Notes: generated from the sequence alone by a model not told the origin. A DNA stretch of 64,000 nucleotides from Halogeometricum limi (GCF_900115785.1 NZ_FOYS01000001.1:124001-188000); one strand, 5' to 3'. Positions 34,205-43,433 are shown, counted from the first letter of the stretch. Numbers and translations are program-made.

Positions 34205-35104
34205 CTACTCGTCCAGCAGTTCGACCAGTAGTCCCTTCTGCGCGTGCAGACGGTTCTCGGCTTGGTCCCACACCAGCGCGCGGTCGGACTCCAGCACGTC
34301 GTGACTTATCTCCTCGCCGCGGTGGGCGGGCAGGCAGTGCATCACCTTCGCGTCGGTGCCTGAGAGCAGTTTCTCGTTCACCTGGTAGCCCTCGAACGCC
34401 GCGAGTTTCTCGTGGCGCTTGCCCTCTTGGCCCATCGAAATCCACACGTCGGTGTAGACGACGTCGGCGTCCGCGACGGCCTCCTCGGGCGTCTCCACGA
34501 TTTCGGGTTCGCCGTCGTACTCGGCGGCGTGGTCCAACACGTCGTCGTCGATGCCGTACTCCTCCGGCGTGGCGACGGTGAGGTCCAGTCCGGCCATCGC
34601 ACACCCGAGGACGAACGACTGGCCGACGTTGTTGCCGTCGCCGACCCACGCCGCCCGCACGCCGTCGAACCCGCCGAACGCCTCGCGGATGGTCAACAGG
34701 TCCGCGAGCGTCTGACACGGGTGCGCGTCGTCGGTCAACCCGTTGACGACGGGGACGTCCGCGTACTCCGCTATCTCCACCAAGTCGCCGTGGTCGAACA
34801 GGCGAGTCATCACCACGTCGACGTACCGCGAGAGGACGCGCGAGGTGTCCGACAGCGGTTCGCCGTGGCCGAGGTGGATGTCCTCGGGGCCGAGGAAGAT
34901 GGCGTGGCCGCCGAGTTGCGTCATCCCCGTCTCGAAGGAGATTCGGGTGCGCGTGCTCGGTTTCTCGAACACCATCCCGAGCGTCTGGTCTTCGAGCCGG
35001 GCGTCGTCCGCGCCGGATTTGATGGCCGCGGCGCGGTCCAGCACCTGGTGCAGTTCGTCGGTCTGTAGGTCGTCGATGTCGAGAAAGTGTGTGGTCTCCA
35101 GCAT
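34205..35104 (-). CDS. argF: Ornithine carbamoyltransferase
   Basis: The 299-residue enzyme makes citrulline from ornithine and carbamoyl phosphate in the cytoplasm. Carbamoyl-phosphate binding STRT is at 50-53, HPCQ at 128-131 and the ornithine-binding HCLP at 256-259, the three diagnostic motifs. The gene is last in the minus-strand arginine cluster, 13 bases after lysK. Its upstream partners supply ornithine, and ArgG and ArgH, encoded at the other end of the cluster, finish arginine. Confidence 0.97.
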   Translation of the reverse strand: MLETTHFLDIDDLQTDELHQVLDRAAAIKSGADDARLEDQTLGMVFEKPSTRTRISFETGMTQLGGHAIFLGPEDIHLGHGEPLSDTSRVLSRYVDVVMTRLFDHGDLVEIAEYADVPVVNGLTDDAHPCQTLADLLTIREAFGGFDGVRAAWVGDGNNVGQSFVLGCAMAGLDLTVATPEEYGIDDDVLDHAAEYDGEPEIVETPEEAVADADVVYTDVWISMGQEGKRHEKLAAFEGYQVNEKLLSGTDAKVMHCLPAHRGEEISHDVLESDRALVWDQAENRLHAQKGLLVELLDE

Positions 35105-35117
35105 GGGCTCTAGCTCG

Positions 35118-36212
35118 TCACTCCGTGAGCGTCTCGCAGACGCTCGTCAGTACGTCGACGGCGGCGTCGTACTCCGCCAAGTCGAGGTGTTCGTTCGGCG
35201 CGTGGTCTAAGTCCGAGTCGCCGGGGCCGTACGTCGCCATGGGGCAGTCCCACTCGCCGGCGAAGATGTTCATGTCGCTCGTCCCGGTCTTTCTGAGCAG
35301 TCGGGGGTCGCCGTCGGCTTGCCGGATGGCGACGCGGAACGCTCGCGCGACTTCCGTGCGGGGACTCGTCATCACGGGCGGGATGGGACGCTCCCAGTGG
35401 ACGCTCCCCTCGACGAGTTCGCCCTCGGCGACCTCTTGGACGTCCTCGATGGTGAGGCGCGGCGGGACGCGGAACTGCACGTCGACGGTGGCTTCGACGG
35501 CCAGTCCGTCGGCCGTCGGGCCGCCCTCGAAGGTGACGGGTTTCGTCGTCACCGTGTCGAAGACGCCGTCCTCCTCGTCGACGTCGAAGAAGTCGGCGAC
35601 GCGCGACCACCAGTCGACGGCCGACTGGATGGCGTTGTTCTCCGGGCGCGAGGAGTGACCCAGTTCGCTCGTCGCGACGTACGTCCCCGAGAGAATGCCC
35701 CGATAGCCGAGCGTGATTCCGTCCCACCCGGAGGGTTCGCCGTTGATGACCGCGTCGGGTTCCGCCCTGTTCTCGACGAGATGCCACGCGCCCTTCGAGG
35801 TGGTCTCCTCCTCGACGACGCCGACGAACGAGACGCCCGTGCGGACGGCGGCGACGGCCATCGACGCGAGCGGACCGGTGGCGTCGACGCTCCCGCGCCC
35901 CCACAAGACGCCGTCTTCGACTTTCACCGGCACGTCGCCGGGGACGGTGTCGATGTGCGAGGTCAGGAGGACGGAGTCGTCGGCGGGCGCGCGAACGTTG
36001 CCCACCTCGTCTATCCACACCTCGCGGTCGTGCGCCTCGAAGAACGCCTTCAGACGCTCCGCGGCGGCCGCCTCGTCGCCGGAGACGGAGGGCGTCGAGA
36101 CGAGGTCCGCGAGGAGCGTCTGCGCGTCGGTCAGCCCCTCCGTCAGTCCCGACTGCACGTCGAACGTCATCGTCTCCGCTTCCTCCGTCTCGTCCGCCGT
36201 GTCGACGCTCAT
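35118..36212 (-). CDS. lysK: LysW-ornithine/lysine hydrolase (ArgE/LysK family)
   Basis: This M20-type metallopeptidase of 364 residues releases ornithine (or lysine) from the LysW carrier. The metal ligands fit LLTSHIDTVPGDV (His and Asp), SVDATGPLASM (Asp), VVEEETTSKG (catalytic Glu pair), and the dimerisation domain is between about 175 and 290. NIFAGEWDCPMATYGPGDSD supplies C-terminal ligands. ATG 36212 is chosen because its ATGA overlaps the argD stop. ATG further in (residue 15) is an alternative. Its place between argD and argF marks it as the deblocking step. Confidence 0.92.
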   Translation of the reverse strand: MSVDTADETEEAETMTFDVQSGLTEGLTDAQTLLADLVSTPSVSGDEAAAAERLKAFFEAHDREVWIDEVGNVRAPADDSVLLTSHIDTVPGDVPVKVEDGVLWGRGSVDATGPLASMAVAAVRTGVSFVGVVEEETTSKGAWHLVENRAEPDAVINGEPSGWDGITLGYRGILSGTYVATSELGHSSRPENNAIQSAVDWWSRVADFFDVDEEDGVFDTVTTKPVTFEGGPTADGLAVEATVDVQFRVPPRLTIEDVQEVAEGELVEGSVHWERPIPPVMTSPRTEVARAFRVAIRQADGDPRLLRKTGTSDMNIFAGEWDCPMATYGPGDSDLDHAPNEHLDLAEYDAAVDVLTSVCETLTE

Positions 36213-37345
36213 CCGAGCACCTCCACGAACGAGTCGACGAACTGGTCGGCGTGGTCCTCCGTGATGGTCAGCGGCGGCAACAGGCGCACGACGGTCCGAC
36301 CGGCGGGGAGTGCCAACACCTGCTCGGAGATGGCGAGGTTCTTCAGGACGCGGTTCGCGCCCCGTTTCACCTGAATCCCGAGCATGAGGCCCTGTCCGCG
36401 CACCTCGCGGACGGGCAAGTCGTGCTCCTCTGCGGCCGTCTCTATCTCCGACTGCAGGTACTCGCCCACGCTCGCGGCGTGACTCGGCACGTCCTCGTCG
36501 ACGATGGTGTCGAGCGTGGCGTTCGCCGCCGCACAGACGACGGGGCCGCCGCTGAACGTCGACCCGTGGTTGCCGGGGTCCTCGGCTATCCAGTCGGCCA
36601 CCAGCGTCGCGCCGAGGGGGAGGCCGTTGGCGATACCTTTCGCGGTGGTAAGGACGTCCGGCGTGACGCCCGACTGCTCGCAGGCCCACAGGGTGCCGGT
36701 TCGGCCGACGCCGGTCTGAATCTCGTCGAACGCCAGCGCCGCACCCGCCTCTTCGGTCAGTTCGCGCGCCGTCCGGAGGTAGTCCGTCGTCGCGGGGTGG
36801 ATGCCGCCCTCGCCCTGCACCGGTTCGAGGAAGACGGCCGCCGTCTCCTCGTCCACCGCCTCCGCGAGTTCCTCCGCGTCGCCGTAGGTGACGAACTCCA
36901 CGTCGCCCGCGAGCGGTTCGAACGGCTTCTTGTACTTCTGTTTCCACGTCATCGCCAGCGCGCCCATCGTCCGGCCGTGGAAGCCGCGCTTGGTGGCGAC
37001 TATCTTCGAACGCCCCGTCGCCGAGCGTGCGAACTTCATTGCCGCCTCGTTCGCCTCCGTCCCGGAGTTACAGAGCCAGACGTTCTCCAGTCCGCCGGGG
37101 GCGACGGCGGCCAACTTCTCGTACAACTCGGTCCGCACGTCGACGGGGTAGGAGGCCTGCACGTACGTCAGCTTCTCCGCTTGCTTCTGGACGGCCTCCG
37201 TCACGGCGGGGTGCGAGTGACCGAGGGCGGCGACGGCGTACGACGCCCCGAAGTCGAGATACTCGGTGCCGTCGGCGCCGTAGAGGTATGCGCCCTCGCC
37301 CGACTCGATCTGGATGGGCTTCTCCGAGAAGACGAAGCCGCTCAT
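36209..37345 (-). CDS. argD: LysW-linked acetylornithine-type aminotransferase
   Basis: A class III PLP aminotransferase of 378 residues that aminates the carrier-bound semialdehyde with glutamate. The active Lys lies in LTTAKGIANGLPLGA, with the PLP Asp in AALAFDEIQTGVGRTG, and the N-terminal GTEYLDFGASYAVAALGHSH is typical. Its start overlaps the argB stop by four bases and its end overlaps lysK, so translation of the three is coupled. It shares the family with LysJ and ArgD; the neighbours make the LysW-bound substrate the likely one. Confidence 0.95.
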   Translation of the reverse strand: MSGFVFSEKPIQIESGEGAYLYGADGTEYLDFGASYAVAALGHSHPAVTEAVQKQAEKLTYVQASYPVDVRTELYEKLAAVAPGGLENVWLCNSGTEANEAAMKFARSATGRSKIVATKRGFHGRTMGALAMTWKQKYKKPFEPLAGDVEFVTYGDAEELAEAVDEETAAVFLEPVQGEGGIHPATTDYLRTARELTEEAGAALAFDEIQTGVGRTGTLWACEQSGVTPDVLTTAKGIANGLPLGATLVADWIAEDPGNHGSTFSGGPVVCAAANATLDTIVDEDVPSHAASVGEYLQSEIETAAEEHDLPVREVRGQGLMLGIQVKRGANRVLKNLAISEQVLALPAGRTVVRLLPPLTITEDHADQFVDSFVEVLG

Positions 37346-38280
37346 GCGTCCACCTCCTCCGCGAGGGCGGCGGCGTGCACGTGCGTTCCGCCCCCGTTGA
37401 GCGCCTCCACGATGGGGCTGTTCACGTTCGCGTCCGCGACGATTACCTTCGAGGCACCGCCGGTGAGCGCTTCCTTCGCCGCCATGACCTTCTTCGTCAT
37501 GAAGCCTTCAGCCGCCGACTCCAGCGCCTCGAACTCCGCACCGGTCGTCACGGAGTCGATGAGCGTCGCCTCGTCGTCGGGATTCTCGTAGACGCCCGAG
37601 ACGTCGGTGAGGACGACGAGTTCCGCGCCGAGTGCGCCCGCGACGGCCGCCGCCGCGCGGTCCGCGTCCGCGTTGACGGCGACGCCGTCGTCCGCGAGCA
37701 TCGGGACGGTGACGACGGGCACGTAGCCGTCGCCGAGGAGCGTCTCCAACAGACCGGCGTTCACGTCGGTTATCTTCCCCGAGTGGTCGCCGCGTTTGAT
37801 TTTCTTCTTCCCGTCTTCGACCACGCGGACGGCCGACTTGCGTGGGCCGGTCAGGAGGCCGCCGTCGACGCCGGAGAGGCCGAGGGCGTCCACGCCCGCC
37901 TCGCGCAGGGTGACGACGAGGTCCGTGTTGAGTTTGCCGGGCATCACCATCGAGAACACCTCCATGGTGCGCTCGTCGGTGAAGCGTCCGACGACGCCCG
38001 AGGGTGTCTCGACGTAGTTCGGTTCCTCGCCGAGCGCTTCGAGCGTGTCGTCCACCGCCGTCGACCCGCCGTGGACGACCACCACGTCGCGGCCGTTCGC
38101 GACGAGGTGCGACACGTCTTCGACGGCACCGGCCGGGTCCACCGCTCGCGCGCCGCCGACTTTGACCACGACCGGCGGGTCGTCCGCCGGAACGGTGCCG
38201 CCGTCGGCGCGGAGCGTGGGGTCGTTGTCGACCAGTTCGTCGTGTAACGCGGCCAGTTCGTCGCGGGTGTAGTGTGTCAT
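37342..38280 (-). CDS. argB: LysW-aminoadipate/glutamate kinase
   Basis: This amino acid kinase of 312 residues phosphorylates the gamma-carboxyl of LysW-bound glutamate. VVVKVGGARAVDP is the N-terminal phosphate loop, VVVHGGSTAVDDTLEALG the second Gly-rich loop, and VNADADRAAAAVAGALGAEL and LTDVSGVYENPDDEA make the nucleotide site. These are the marks of the ArgB/LysZ family. It starts 72 bases after argC, the one sizeable gap in the lower half of the cluster, and its stop overlaps argD in ATGA. Confidence 0.95.
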   Translation of the reverse strand: MTHYTRDELAALHDELVDNDPTLRADGGTVPADDPPVVVKVGGARAVDPAGAVEDVSHLVANGRDVVVVHGGSTAVDDTLEALGEEPNYVETPSGVVGRFTDERTMEVFSMVMPGKLNTDLVVTLREAGVDALGLSGVDGGLLTGPRKSAVRVVEDGKKKIKRGDHSGKITDVNAGLLETLLGDGYVPVVTVPMLADDGVAVNADADRAAAAVAGALGAELVVLTDVSGVYENPDDEATLIDSVTTGAEFEALESAAEGFMTKKVMAAKEALTGGASKVIVADANVNSPIVEALNGGGTHVHAAALAEEVDA

Positions 38281-38352
38281 CGTGTATCGTGTCGTGTGAA
38301 ACGGTTCGGGGGTGGTGCGGTCGAGGGTGGTCAGTCGCGGTCGGTTCGTCGA

Positions 38353-39408
38353 CTACGGTGCGCCCACCGGGTGGAGACCGGTGAACTCCAGTCCGGCCGT
38401 CTCCTCCAGTCCGAGGGCGACGTTCGCGGCGTGGACGGCCTGTCCGGCGGAGCCTTTCATCATGTTGTCGATGGCCGAGAAGACGACGACGCGGCGGTTC
38501 GAGGGGTCGAGTTCGAAGCCGACTTCCGCCATGTTCGTCCCGGCCACGGCCTTCGGTTCGGGGTAGCGGTAGACGCCGCCGCCGCCCGCGACGGTGCGGA
38601 CGAACGGTTCGTCGGCGTACGTGCCACGGTAGGCCTTCCAGAGGTCGCTCTTCGAGACGGCCGACTCGGGGAAGACGTGACAGGTCGCACTCGCGCCGCG
38701 GACCATGTCTACTGCGTGGACGGTAAAGGAGACGGAGATACCGAGGAACTGCTCTATCTCGGCCTCGTGACGGTGCCCGATGGGTGCGTACGGACGGACG
38801 ATACCCGAGCGCTCGGGGTGGCTGGAGGCGTCGCCGCCGCCCGCGCCGCCCTCCGAGGAGCCGACTTTCACGTCGACGACGACCTGTTCGTCGCCGGAGA
38901 GGACGTCGGCGTCGAACAGCGGTTTGAGTCCGAGGATGGTCGCCGTCGCGTTGCACCCGCCCGAGGCGATGAGCGACGCACCGGCGAGGTTCTCGCGGTT
39001 TATTTCGGGCAGTGCGTACTCGGCTTTCTCCAGATACTCGGGGCAGACGTGCCCGTCGTACCACTCGTCGTACTGTGCTTCGGTGTCGAGGCGGAAGTCC
39101 GCCGAGAGGTCGACGACGGTGTCCGCGGCGTCCTGAAACTCCTCGACGTGTTCCATCGAGACGCCGTGCGGCGTCGCCGCGAACAGCACGTCCACGGATT
39201 CGAGGTCCTCGGGCGAGGTGAAACGGAGGTCCATCTCGCGGAGGTTCGGGTGGACGTGGCCGACGGTCTTGCGCTCTTTCGAACGACTCGTCGCCTGTAC
39301 CACGTCGAAGTCGGGGTGCTGGTAGAGCAGACGGAGGAGTTCGCCGCCGGTGAACCCGGTTCCGCCGACGACGGCCGCCGTGTACTCGGGGTCCGTGTCT
39401 CCTGTCAT
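38353..39408 (-). CDS. argC: LysW-glutamyl-phosphate reductase (ArgC/LysY)
   Basis: The 351-residue NADPH-dependent reductase turns the carrier-bound acyl phosphate into the semialdehyde. YTAAVVGGTGFTGGELLRLL is the dinucleotide fold. The active Cys lies in SLIASGGCNATATILGLKPL and the C-terminal His in STRTHVSG-like position VGSSEGGAGGGDASSHPERS. The start overlaps argX by four bases. Two LysW-arm reductases exist in this family (for lysine and arginine); the neighbours point to arginine. Confidence 0.95.
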   Translation of the reverse strand: MTGDTDPEYTAAVVGGTGFTGGELLRLLYQHPDFDVVQATSRSKERKTVGHVHPNLREMDLRFTSPEDLESVDVLFAATPHGVSMEHVEEFQDAADTVVDLSADFRLDTEAQYDEWYDGHVCPEYLEKAEYALPEINRENLAGASLIASGGCNATATILGLKPLFDADVLSGDEQVVVDVKVGSSEGGAGGGDASSHPERSGIVRPYAPIGHRHEAEIEQFLGISVSFTVHAVDMVRGASATCHVFPESAVSKSDLWKAYRGTYADEPFVRTVAGGGGVYRYPEPKAVAGTNMAEVGFELDPSNRRVVVFSAIDNMMKGSAGQAVHAANVALGLEETAGLEFTGLHPVGAP

Positions 39409-40280
39409 ACGGCCGCCTCTGCCAACTGCGAGTCACTCTCGACTTTCGCTTCCAACCAATCGACGACCGCCGCGGGGACGTCCACGTCCACGGCGTCGTT
39501 CAGCGCCTTGAACTCGACGGTGTGGTTGACCTCGTGGACGGTGTAATCTTCTCCCGTCTCCATGAGGTCCACACCCAGCAGGCCGCCGCCGACGGCGTCG
39601 GAGGCCTGCTTTACGAGTTCTTTCGCGCGGTCGTCCAACTCGAACTCCGTCGCCTCCGCGCCTTTCGCGGCGTTCGTCAGCCAGTGCTCCGAGGAGCGAG
39701 TCATCGCCGCAACGGGTTCGCCGTCGACGGCGAGGACGCGGATGTCGCGGCCGGGTTTCTCCACGAACTCCTGCACGTAGAACACCTTGTGCTGGTAGTG
39801 ACCGAGCGTGGCCTTGTGTTCGAGGATGGCTTCGGCGGCCGACGGCGAGTCTATCTTCGCCATCAGGCGACCCCACGACCCGACGACGGGTTTGAGGACG
39901 CAGGGGTAGCCGAACTTCTCGATGGATTCCATGGCGCTGTCGGTGGTGAACGCCACCTCCGTGTTGGGCGTGGGCACGCCCGCCTTCGCCAGCGCGAGAC
40001 TGTTCTTCGCCTTGTCCGCGCAGACGTCCGCCGTCTCCGCGGAGTTGACGACGGGGATGCCGTAGGCGTCCAGGAACTGGGTGGCGTACAGGCTGCGACT
40101 CGTCGCGAGACAGCGGTCTAAGACCACGTCCACGTCGTCGAGTATCGCCGGCGGTTCCGAGATGTCGAACTGCTCTTTCCGTACGTCTATCTTCGTCACT
40201 TCGTGGCCACGCTCGCGAAGCTCCGAGAGGAGGAGCTTCTCGTCTCTGCGTATCCGGGAGTAGAGCAGTCCAACGTTCAT
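39405..40280 (-). CDS. argX: LysW-glutamate ligase (ATP-grasp, ArgX/LysX)
   Basis: An ATP-grasp ligase of 291 residues that joins glutamate to the C-terminal Glu of LysW. YPCVLKPVVGSWGRLMAKI holds the ATP-binding Lys and the Gly-rich loop, and YVQEFVEKPGRDIRVLAVDG and EVNHTVEFKAL the metal-binding residues. The N-terminal domain (GLLYSRIRRDEKLLLSELRE) matches RimK-like relatives. It is preceded by lysW with one base between, and its stop overlaps argC. Whether it takes glutamate (ArgX) or aminoadipate (LysX) cannot be read with certainty; a cluster with argF, argG and argH makes glutamate the likely substrate. Confidence 0.93.
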   Translation of the reverse strand: MNVGLLYSRIRRDEKLLLSELRERGHEVTKIDVRKEQFDISEPPAILDDVDVVLDRCLATSRSLYATQFLDAYGIPVVNSAETADVCADKAKNSLALAKAGVPTPNTEVAFTTDSAMESIEKFGYPCVLKPVVGSWGRLMAKIDSPSAAEAILEHKATLGHYQHKVFYVQEFVEKPGRDIRVLAVDGEPVAAMTRSSEHWLTNAAKGAEATEFELDDRAKELVKQASDAVGGGLLGVDLMETGEDYTVHEVNHTVEFKALNDAVDVDVPAAVVDWLEAKVESDSQLAEAAV

Positions 40281-40281
40281 C

Positions 40282-40461
40282 TTACTCGCCCCAGTCCTCT
40301 TCGAGTTCGGGTGCTTCCTCCAAGACGAGGGGGTCGACGGAGACGACTTCGAGTTCCGCCCCTGTCGCGGGACTGTCCACGATTTCGCCGACTTCGACGT
40401 CGGCAGGGAGTTCGATCTCTTCGCCGGTCAGCGGGTCTTCTGCGGTAATGGTGTCTGCCAT
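40282..40461 (-). CDS. lysW: LysW/ArgW amino-group carrier protein, cysteine-free
   Basis: This 59-residue acidic carrier is too short for routine gene calling but is certain from its end: PELEEDWGE. The terminal Glu of the EDWGE motif holds the growing amino acid. VEVGEIVDSPATGAELEVV matches the family's central strand pair. In bacterial LysW two pairs of Cys bind zinc; here the first pair is replaced by DPLTG and the second by SPATG, so zinc cannot be bound this way. A TATA-like GGTTTAAGTC (40487-40496) lies about 30 bases upstream. It is followed after one base by argX. Loss of the cysteines should be checked against other haloarchaea. Confidence 0.9.
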   Translation of the reverse strand: MADTITAEDPLTGEEIELPADVEVGEIVDSPATGAELEVVSVDPLVLEEAPELEEDWGE

Positions 40462-40700
40462 CGTACTCTCCGCTGGGCGAGGGAGAGACTTAAACCCATC
40501 GAACTTATCAGATGAATTAAACGTACAGAGAAGGGTCTCAGTGGGGTTAGAAGGTCGAACGAGCCTGCCGTGTGAAATCGACGTCTGATTTCATATGTTA
40601 GATGTCCCCGGACGGGGACGGTCGTCGCGGCGGTCGCGGCACTGGTCGAAGCGGCGTCGTGTCGATGCGCTGTGCGGCAGTCCGGTCGGTGGTTGTCGTC
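40462..40700. other. Spacer between argH and lysW with hairpins
   Basis: This 239-base gap holds the lysW TATA-like box at its left end. Two small inverted repeats follow: GAAATC/GATTTC at 40574-40592 and GTCCCCG/CGGGGAC at 40604-40619. The second could end the argG-argH transcript. If it does, lysW-argF is a separate unit with its own promoter. Confidence 0.5.
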
Positions 40701-42164
40701 TCAGACACGGGTGTTCACCTCTGTCGTCAGTTCCTCGGCCGCCGCGTCGAGTGCGTCTCGACGCTCTGCGAGCGCCGTGCGGTGGGCGTCGAGTTCCGCC
40801 GTCGCCTCGTCGAGTTGGGCCGCGACGGCCGCCGGGGCGGGTCCGCCGGCGGAGTCGCGACTCGCGACGCTGTCGACTGGGTCGAGCGCGCGTTCCACGT
40901 CTGCACGGCTCACGTATTCGAACAGGGACGCATCTAATACGTCCTCCGCGGATGCGTCAAGTGTTGCGAGGTCCGGCGTCCCGTCGCCCGCGCGTTCGGC
41001 CGCCGCGGCGACGACTTCGTGCGCCGTCCGGAACGGCAGTCCGGCCATCGCCAACGCGTCCGCGACGCCCGTGGCCGTCGAGAAGCCGTCCGCGGCGGCC
41101 GATTCGAGCGTCTCCGCGGGCCACGTCGCCTCCGACACCGCGCCGGCGACGACGGCCGTCGCCTCCGACACCGCGTCGACGGTGTCCCACGCGTGCGGCG
41201 TCGCGCGTTGCAGGTCGCGATTGTACGCGCGCGGGAGTCCCTTCAGCGTCGTCAGGAGGCCGGAGAGTCCCGACGCGGCGTCGCCCGCCGTGGCGCGAAC
41301 GAGTTCGAGCGTGTCGGGGTTCACCTTCTGCGGCATGATAGAGGACGTCGAGGAGTAGTCGTCAGAGAGGTCGACGTAGCCCTTGTTCGCGAAGATGACG
41401 AGGTCCTCGGCGAGTCCCGACAGCGTCGTCGCGTGCGTCGCGAGCGCCGACACCGATTCGAGGAGGAAGTCGCGCGCGGAGGAGGCGTCCATCGAGTTGC
41501 GGAGGACGCCGTCGAAGCCGAGCAGTTCGGCGGTTCGCTCGCGGTCCACGTCGAACGGCGTGCCCGCGAACGCCGCCGCCCCGAGGGGTGACTGGTTCGT
41601 GTGGTCGTAGGCGTCCACGAGACGCGCGGTGTCGCGGGCGAACGCCGCCTCGTACGAGAGCAGGAAGTGCGCGACGGTGGTGGGCTGGGCGGGTTGCAGG
41701 TGGGTGTAGCCGGGCATCACCGTCTCAGTCTCCGCCTTCGCGACTTCGACGAGCGCTTCGCGGAGGGCGAGCGTCGCCTCGATGGCCGCGAACAGGTCCT
41801 CGCGCAGGCGGTAGCGGATACAGGTCGCCACCTCGTCGTTGCGACTGCGGGCGGTGTGCATCTTCCCGCCGTCGGGGCCGACGCGGCCGACGACGGCCGT
41901 TTCGATGGCCTCGTGGACGTCTTCACCCTCCGGGAGGGCGCCGTGCCCGTCGGCTTCCACCGCGTCGAGGGCGGACAGAATCTCGCTCGCGGTGTCGCTC
42001 TCGACGATGTCCTGCTCGTCGAGCATCACGACGTGCGCGCGGTCCACCGCCACGTCGGCGGCGAAGATGCGCCGGTCGGCCGCGAGGCTCGACATGAACG
42101 CGCGGGCGGGGCCGCCGCTGAACCGGTCGCGGCGGACGACGCTCTCGTCTCCCTCCTCGCTCAT
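40701..42164 (-). CDS. argH: Argininosuccinate lyase
   Basis: A fumarase/aspartase superfamily lyase of 487 residues that splits argininosuccinate into arginine and fumarate. The signature SIMPQKVNPDTLELVRATAG contains the catalytic Ser, and PGYTHLQPAQPTTVAHFLLS the His pair; TARSRNDEVATCIRYRLRED completes the site. It lies three bases after argG, in one transcript with it. The final step of arginine synthesis fits the cluster. Confidence 0.97.
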   Translation of the reverse strand: MSEEGDESVVRRDRFSGGPARAFMSSLAADRRIFAADVAVDRAHVVMLDEQDIVESDTASEILSALDAVEADGHGALPEGEDVHEAIETAVVGRVGPDGGKMHTARSRNDEVATCIRYRLREDLFAAIEATLALREALVEVAKAETETVMPGYTHLQPAQPTTVAHFLLSYEAAFARDTARLVDAYDHTNQSPLGAAAFAGTPFDVDRERTAELLGFDGVLRNSMDASSARDFLLESVSALATHATTLSGLAEDLVIFANKGYVDLSDDYSSTSSIMPQKVNPDTLELVRATAGDAASGLSGLLTTLKGLPRAYNRDLQRATPHAWDTVDAVSEATAVVAGAVSEATWPAETLESAAADGFSTATGVADALAMAGLPFRTAHEVVAAAAERAGDGTPDLATLDASAEDVLDASLFEYVSRADVERALDPVDSVASRDSAGGPAPAAVAAQLDEATAELDAHRTALAERRDALDAAAEELTTEVNTRV

Positions 42165-42167
42165 CGT

Positions 42168-43409
42168 CTACTCGTCCGTCTCGGCTTTCTCGTCGCCACC
42201 GTCGGTGGCGAGTTCGGGCTTGTCCTTCGTCGCCTTCGCGACGGCGGCGTTGGCGAGGCGGGACTGGAAGCCGTGGTACTTCGCGACGCCGGTGGCGTCC
42301 TCCTGGGTGATTCCGCCGACCGTCTTCGTGTTGAAGGAGGCGGCCTCCTCGGAGTAGACGGCGTAGTCGGACTCGCGGGCGACGGGGCGCGTGCGGCCGC
42401 CGTCGAACTTCACGGTCACCGTTCCGGTCACGCGCGTCTGCGTCTCGTCGATGAAGCCTTCGAGGGCCTTCACGAACGGGGCGTCGACGAGACCCTGATA
42501 GCCCTTGTTGGCCCACTGCTGGTCTATCTGCTCTTTGAAGTCGCGCTCCTCTTTGGTGAGGACGAGTTGTTCGAGGCCCTCGTGCGCGGTGAGAAGCGTC
42601 GTCGCCGCGGGGTGCTCGTAGTTCTCACGCACCTTCAGCCCGAGCATGCGGTCTTCCATCATGTCCGTGCGGCCGACCCCGTACGCGCCCGCGACCTCGT
42701 TCAGGTGTTCGATGAGGTCGGCGGGTTCCATCTCCTCGCCGTCGACGGCGACGGGGTAGCCGTTCTCGAACGCGATTTCGACGGTGCCCGTCTCGCCCTG
42801 CGGCGTCTCGGTCCACTCGTAGATGTCCTCGGGCGGGATGTAGCTCGGGTCTTCGAGTTGGCCGCCCTCGATGGAACGACTCCAGAGGTTCGTGTCGATG
42901 GACCAGACACCGTCGTTACCGGCTTGGACGGGCAGGCCCTTCTCCTCGGCGTACTGCTTCTCCCACTCGCGGGTGAGACCCATCTCGCGGACGGGGGCGA
43001 CGACGTCGAGGTCGGAGGCGCGCCAGATGACCTCGAAGCGGAGTTGGTCGTTCCCCTTCCCGGTACACCCGTGCGCGAGGGCGTCACAGCCCTCTTCCTT
43101 CGCGACGTCGAGGATTGCGTTCGCGATGACCGGGCGGGCGAGCGCCGTCCCGAGGGGGTAACCCTGGTAGGTCGCGTTCGCGCGGACCGAGTCGAAACAG
43201 AGGTCCGCGAACTCGTCTTTCGCGTCCACGACGTGGATGTCGAGGCCGTGCGCCTCCGCCGTCGCCTTCGCCTCCTCGAACTCCGACTCCGGTTGGCCGA
43301 CGTCGACGGTGACGCCGACGACGTCGTCGTATCCGTACTCTTCTTTCAGCAGTGAGACGCAGACCGTCGTGTCGAGACCGCCACTGAACGCGAGTGCCAC
43401 GCTTGTCAT
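42168..43409 (-). CDS. argG: Argininosuccinate synthase
   Basis: This ATP-dependent ligase of 413 residues joins citrulline and aspartate. VALAFSGGLDTTVCVSLL holds the PP-loop SGGLDTT, ALAHGCTGKGNDQLRFEVIW and GNDGVWSIDTNLWSRSIEGG are conserved core segments. The last 25 residues are Lys/Glu/Asp-rich. A TATA box AATTTATC at 43434-43441 puts a leaderless transcript at the ATG. It heads the minus-strand arginine cluster. The upstream 341 bases carry no other gene. Confidence 0.97.
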   Translation of the reverse strand: MTSVALAFSGGLDTTVCVSLLKEEYGYDDVVGVTVDVGQPESEFEEAKATAEAHGLDIHVVDAKDEFADLCFDSVRANATYQGYPLGTALARPVIANAILDVAKEEGCDALAHGCTGKGNDQLRFEVIWRASDLDVVAPVREMGLTREWEKQYAEEKGLPVQAGNDGVWSIDTNLWSRSIEGGQLEDPSYIPPEDIYEWTETPQGETGTVEIAFENGYPVAVDGEEMEPADLIEHLNEVAGAYGVGRTDMMEDRMLGLKVRENYEHPAATTLLTAHEGLEQLVLTKEERDFKEQIDQQWANKGYQGLVDAPFVKALEGFIDETQTRVTGTVTVKFDGGRTRPVARESDYAVYSEEAASFNTKTVGGITQEDATGVAKYHGFQSRLANAAVAKATKDKPELATDGGDEKAETDE

Positions 43410-43433
43410 ACCTGCTTCTGGTCGTTCGGGGTT

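Noticed and set aside
38272-39546. Open frame of about 424 codons opposite argC
   Set aside because: It is antisense to a well-conserved enzyme and has no domain or start signal.
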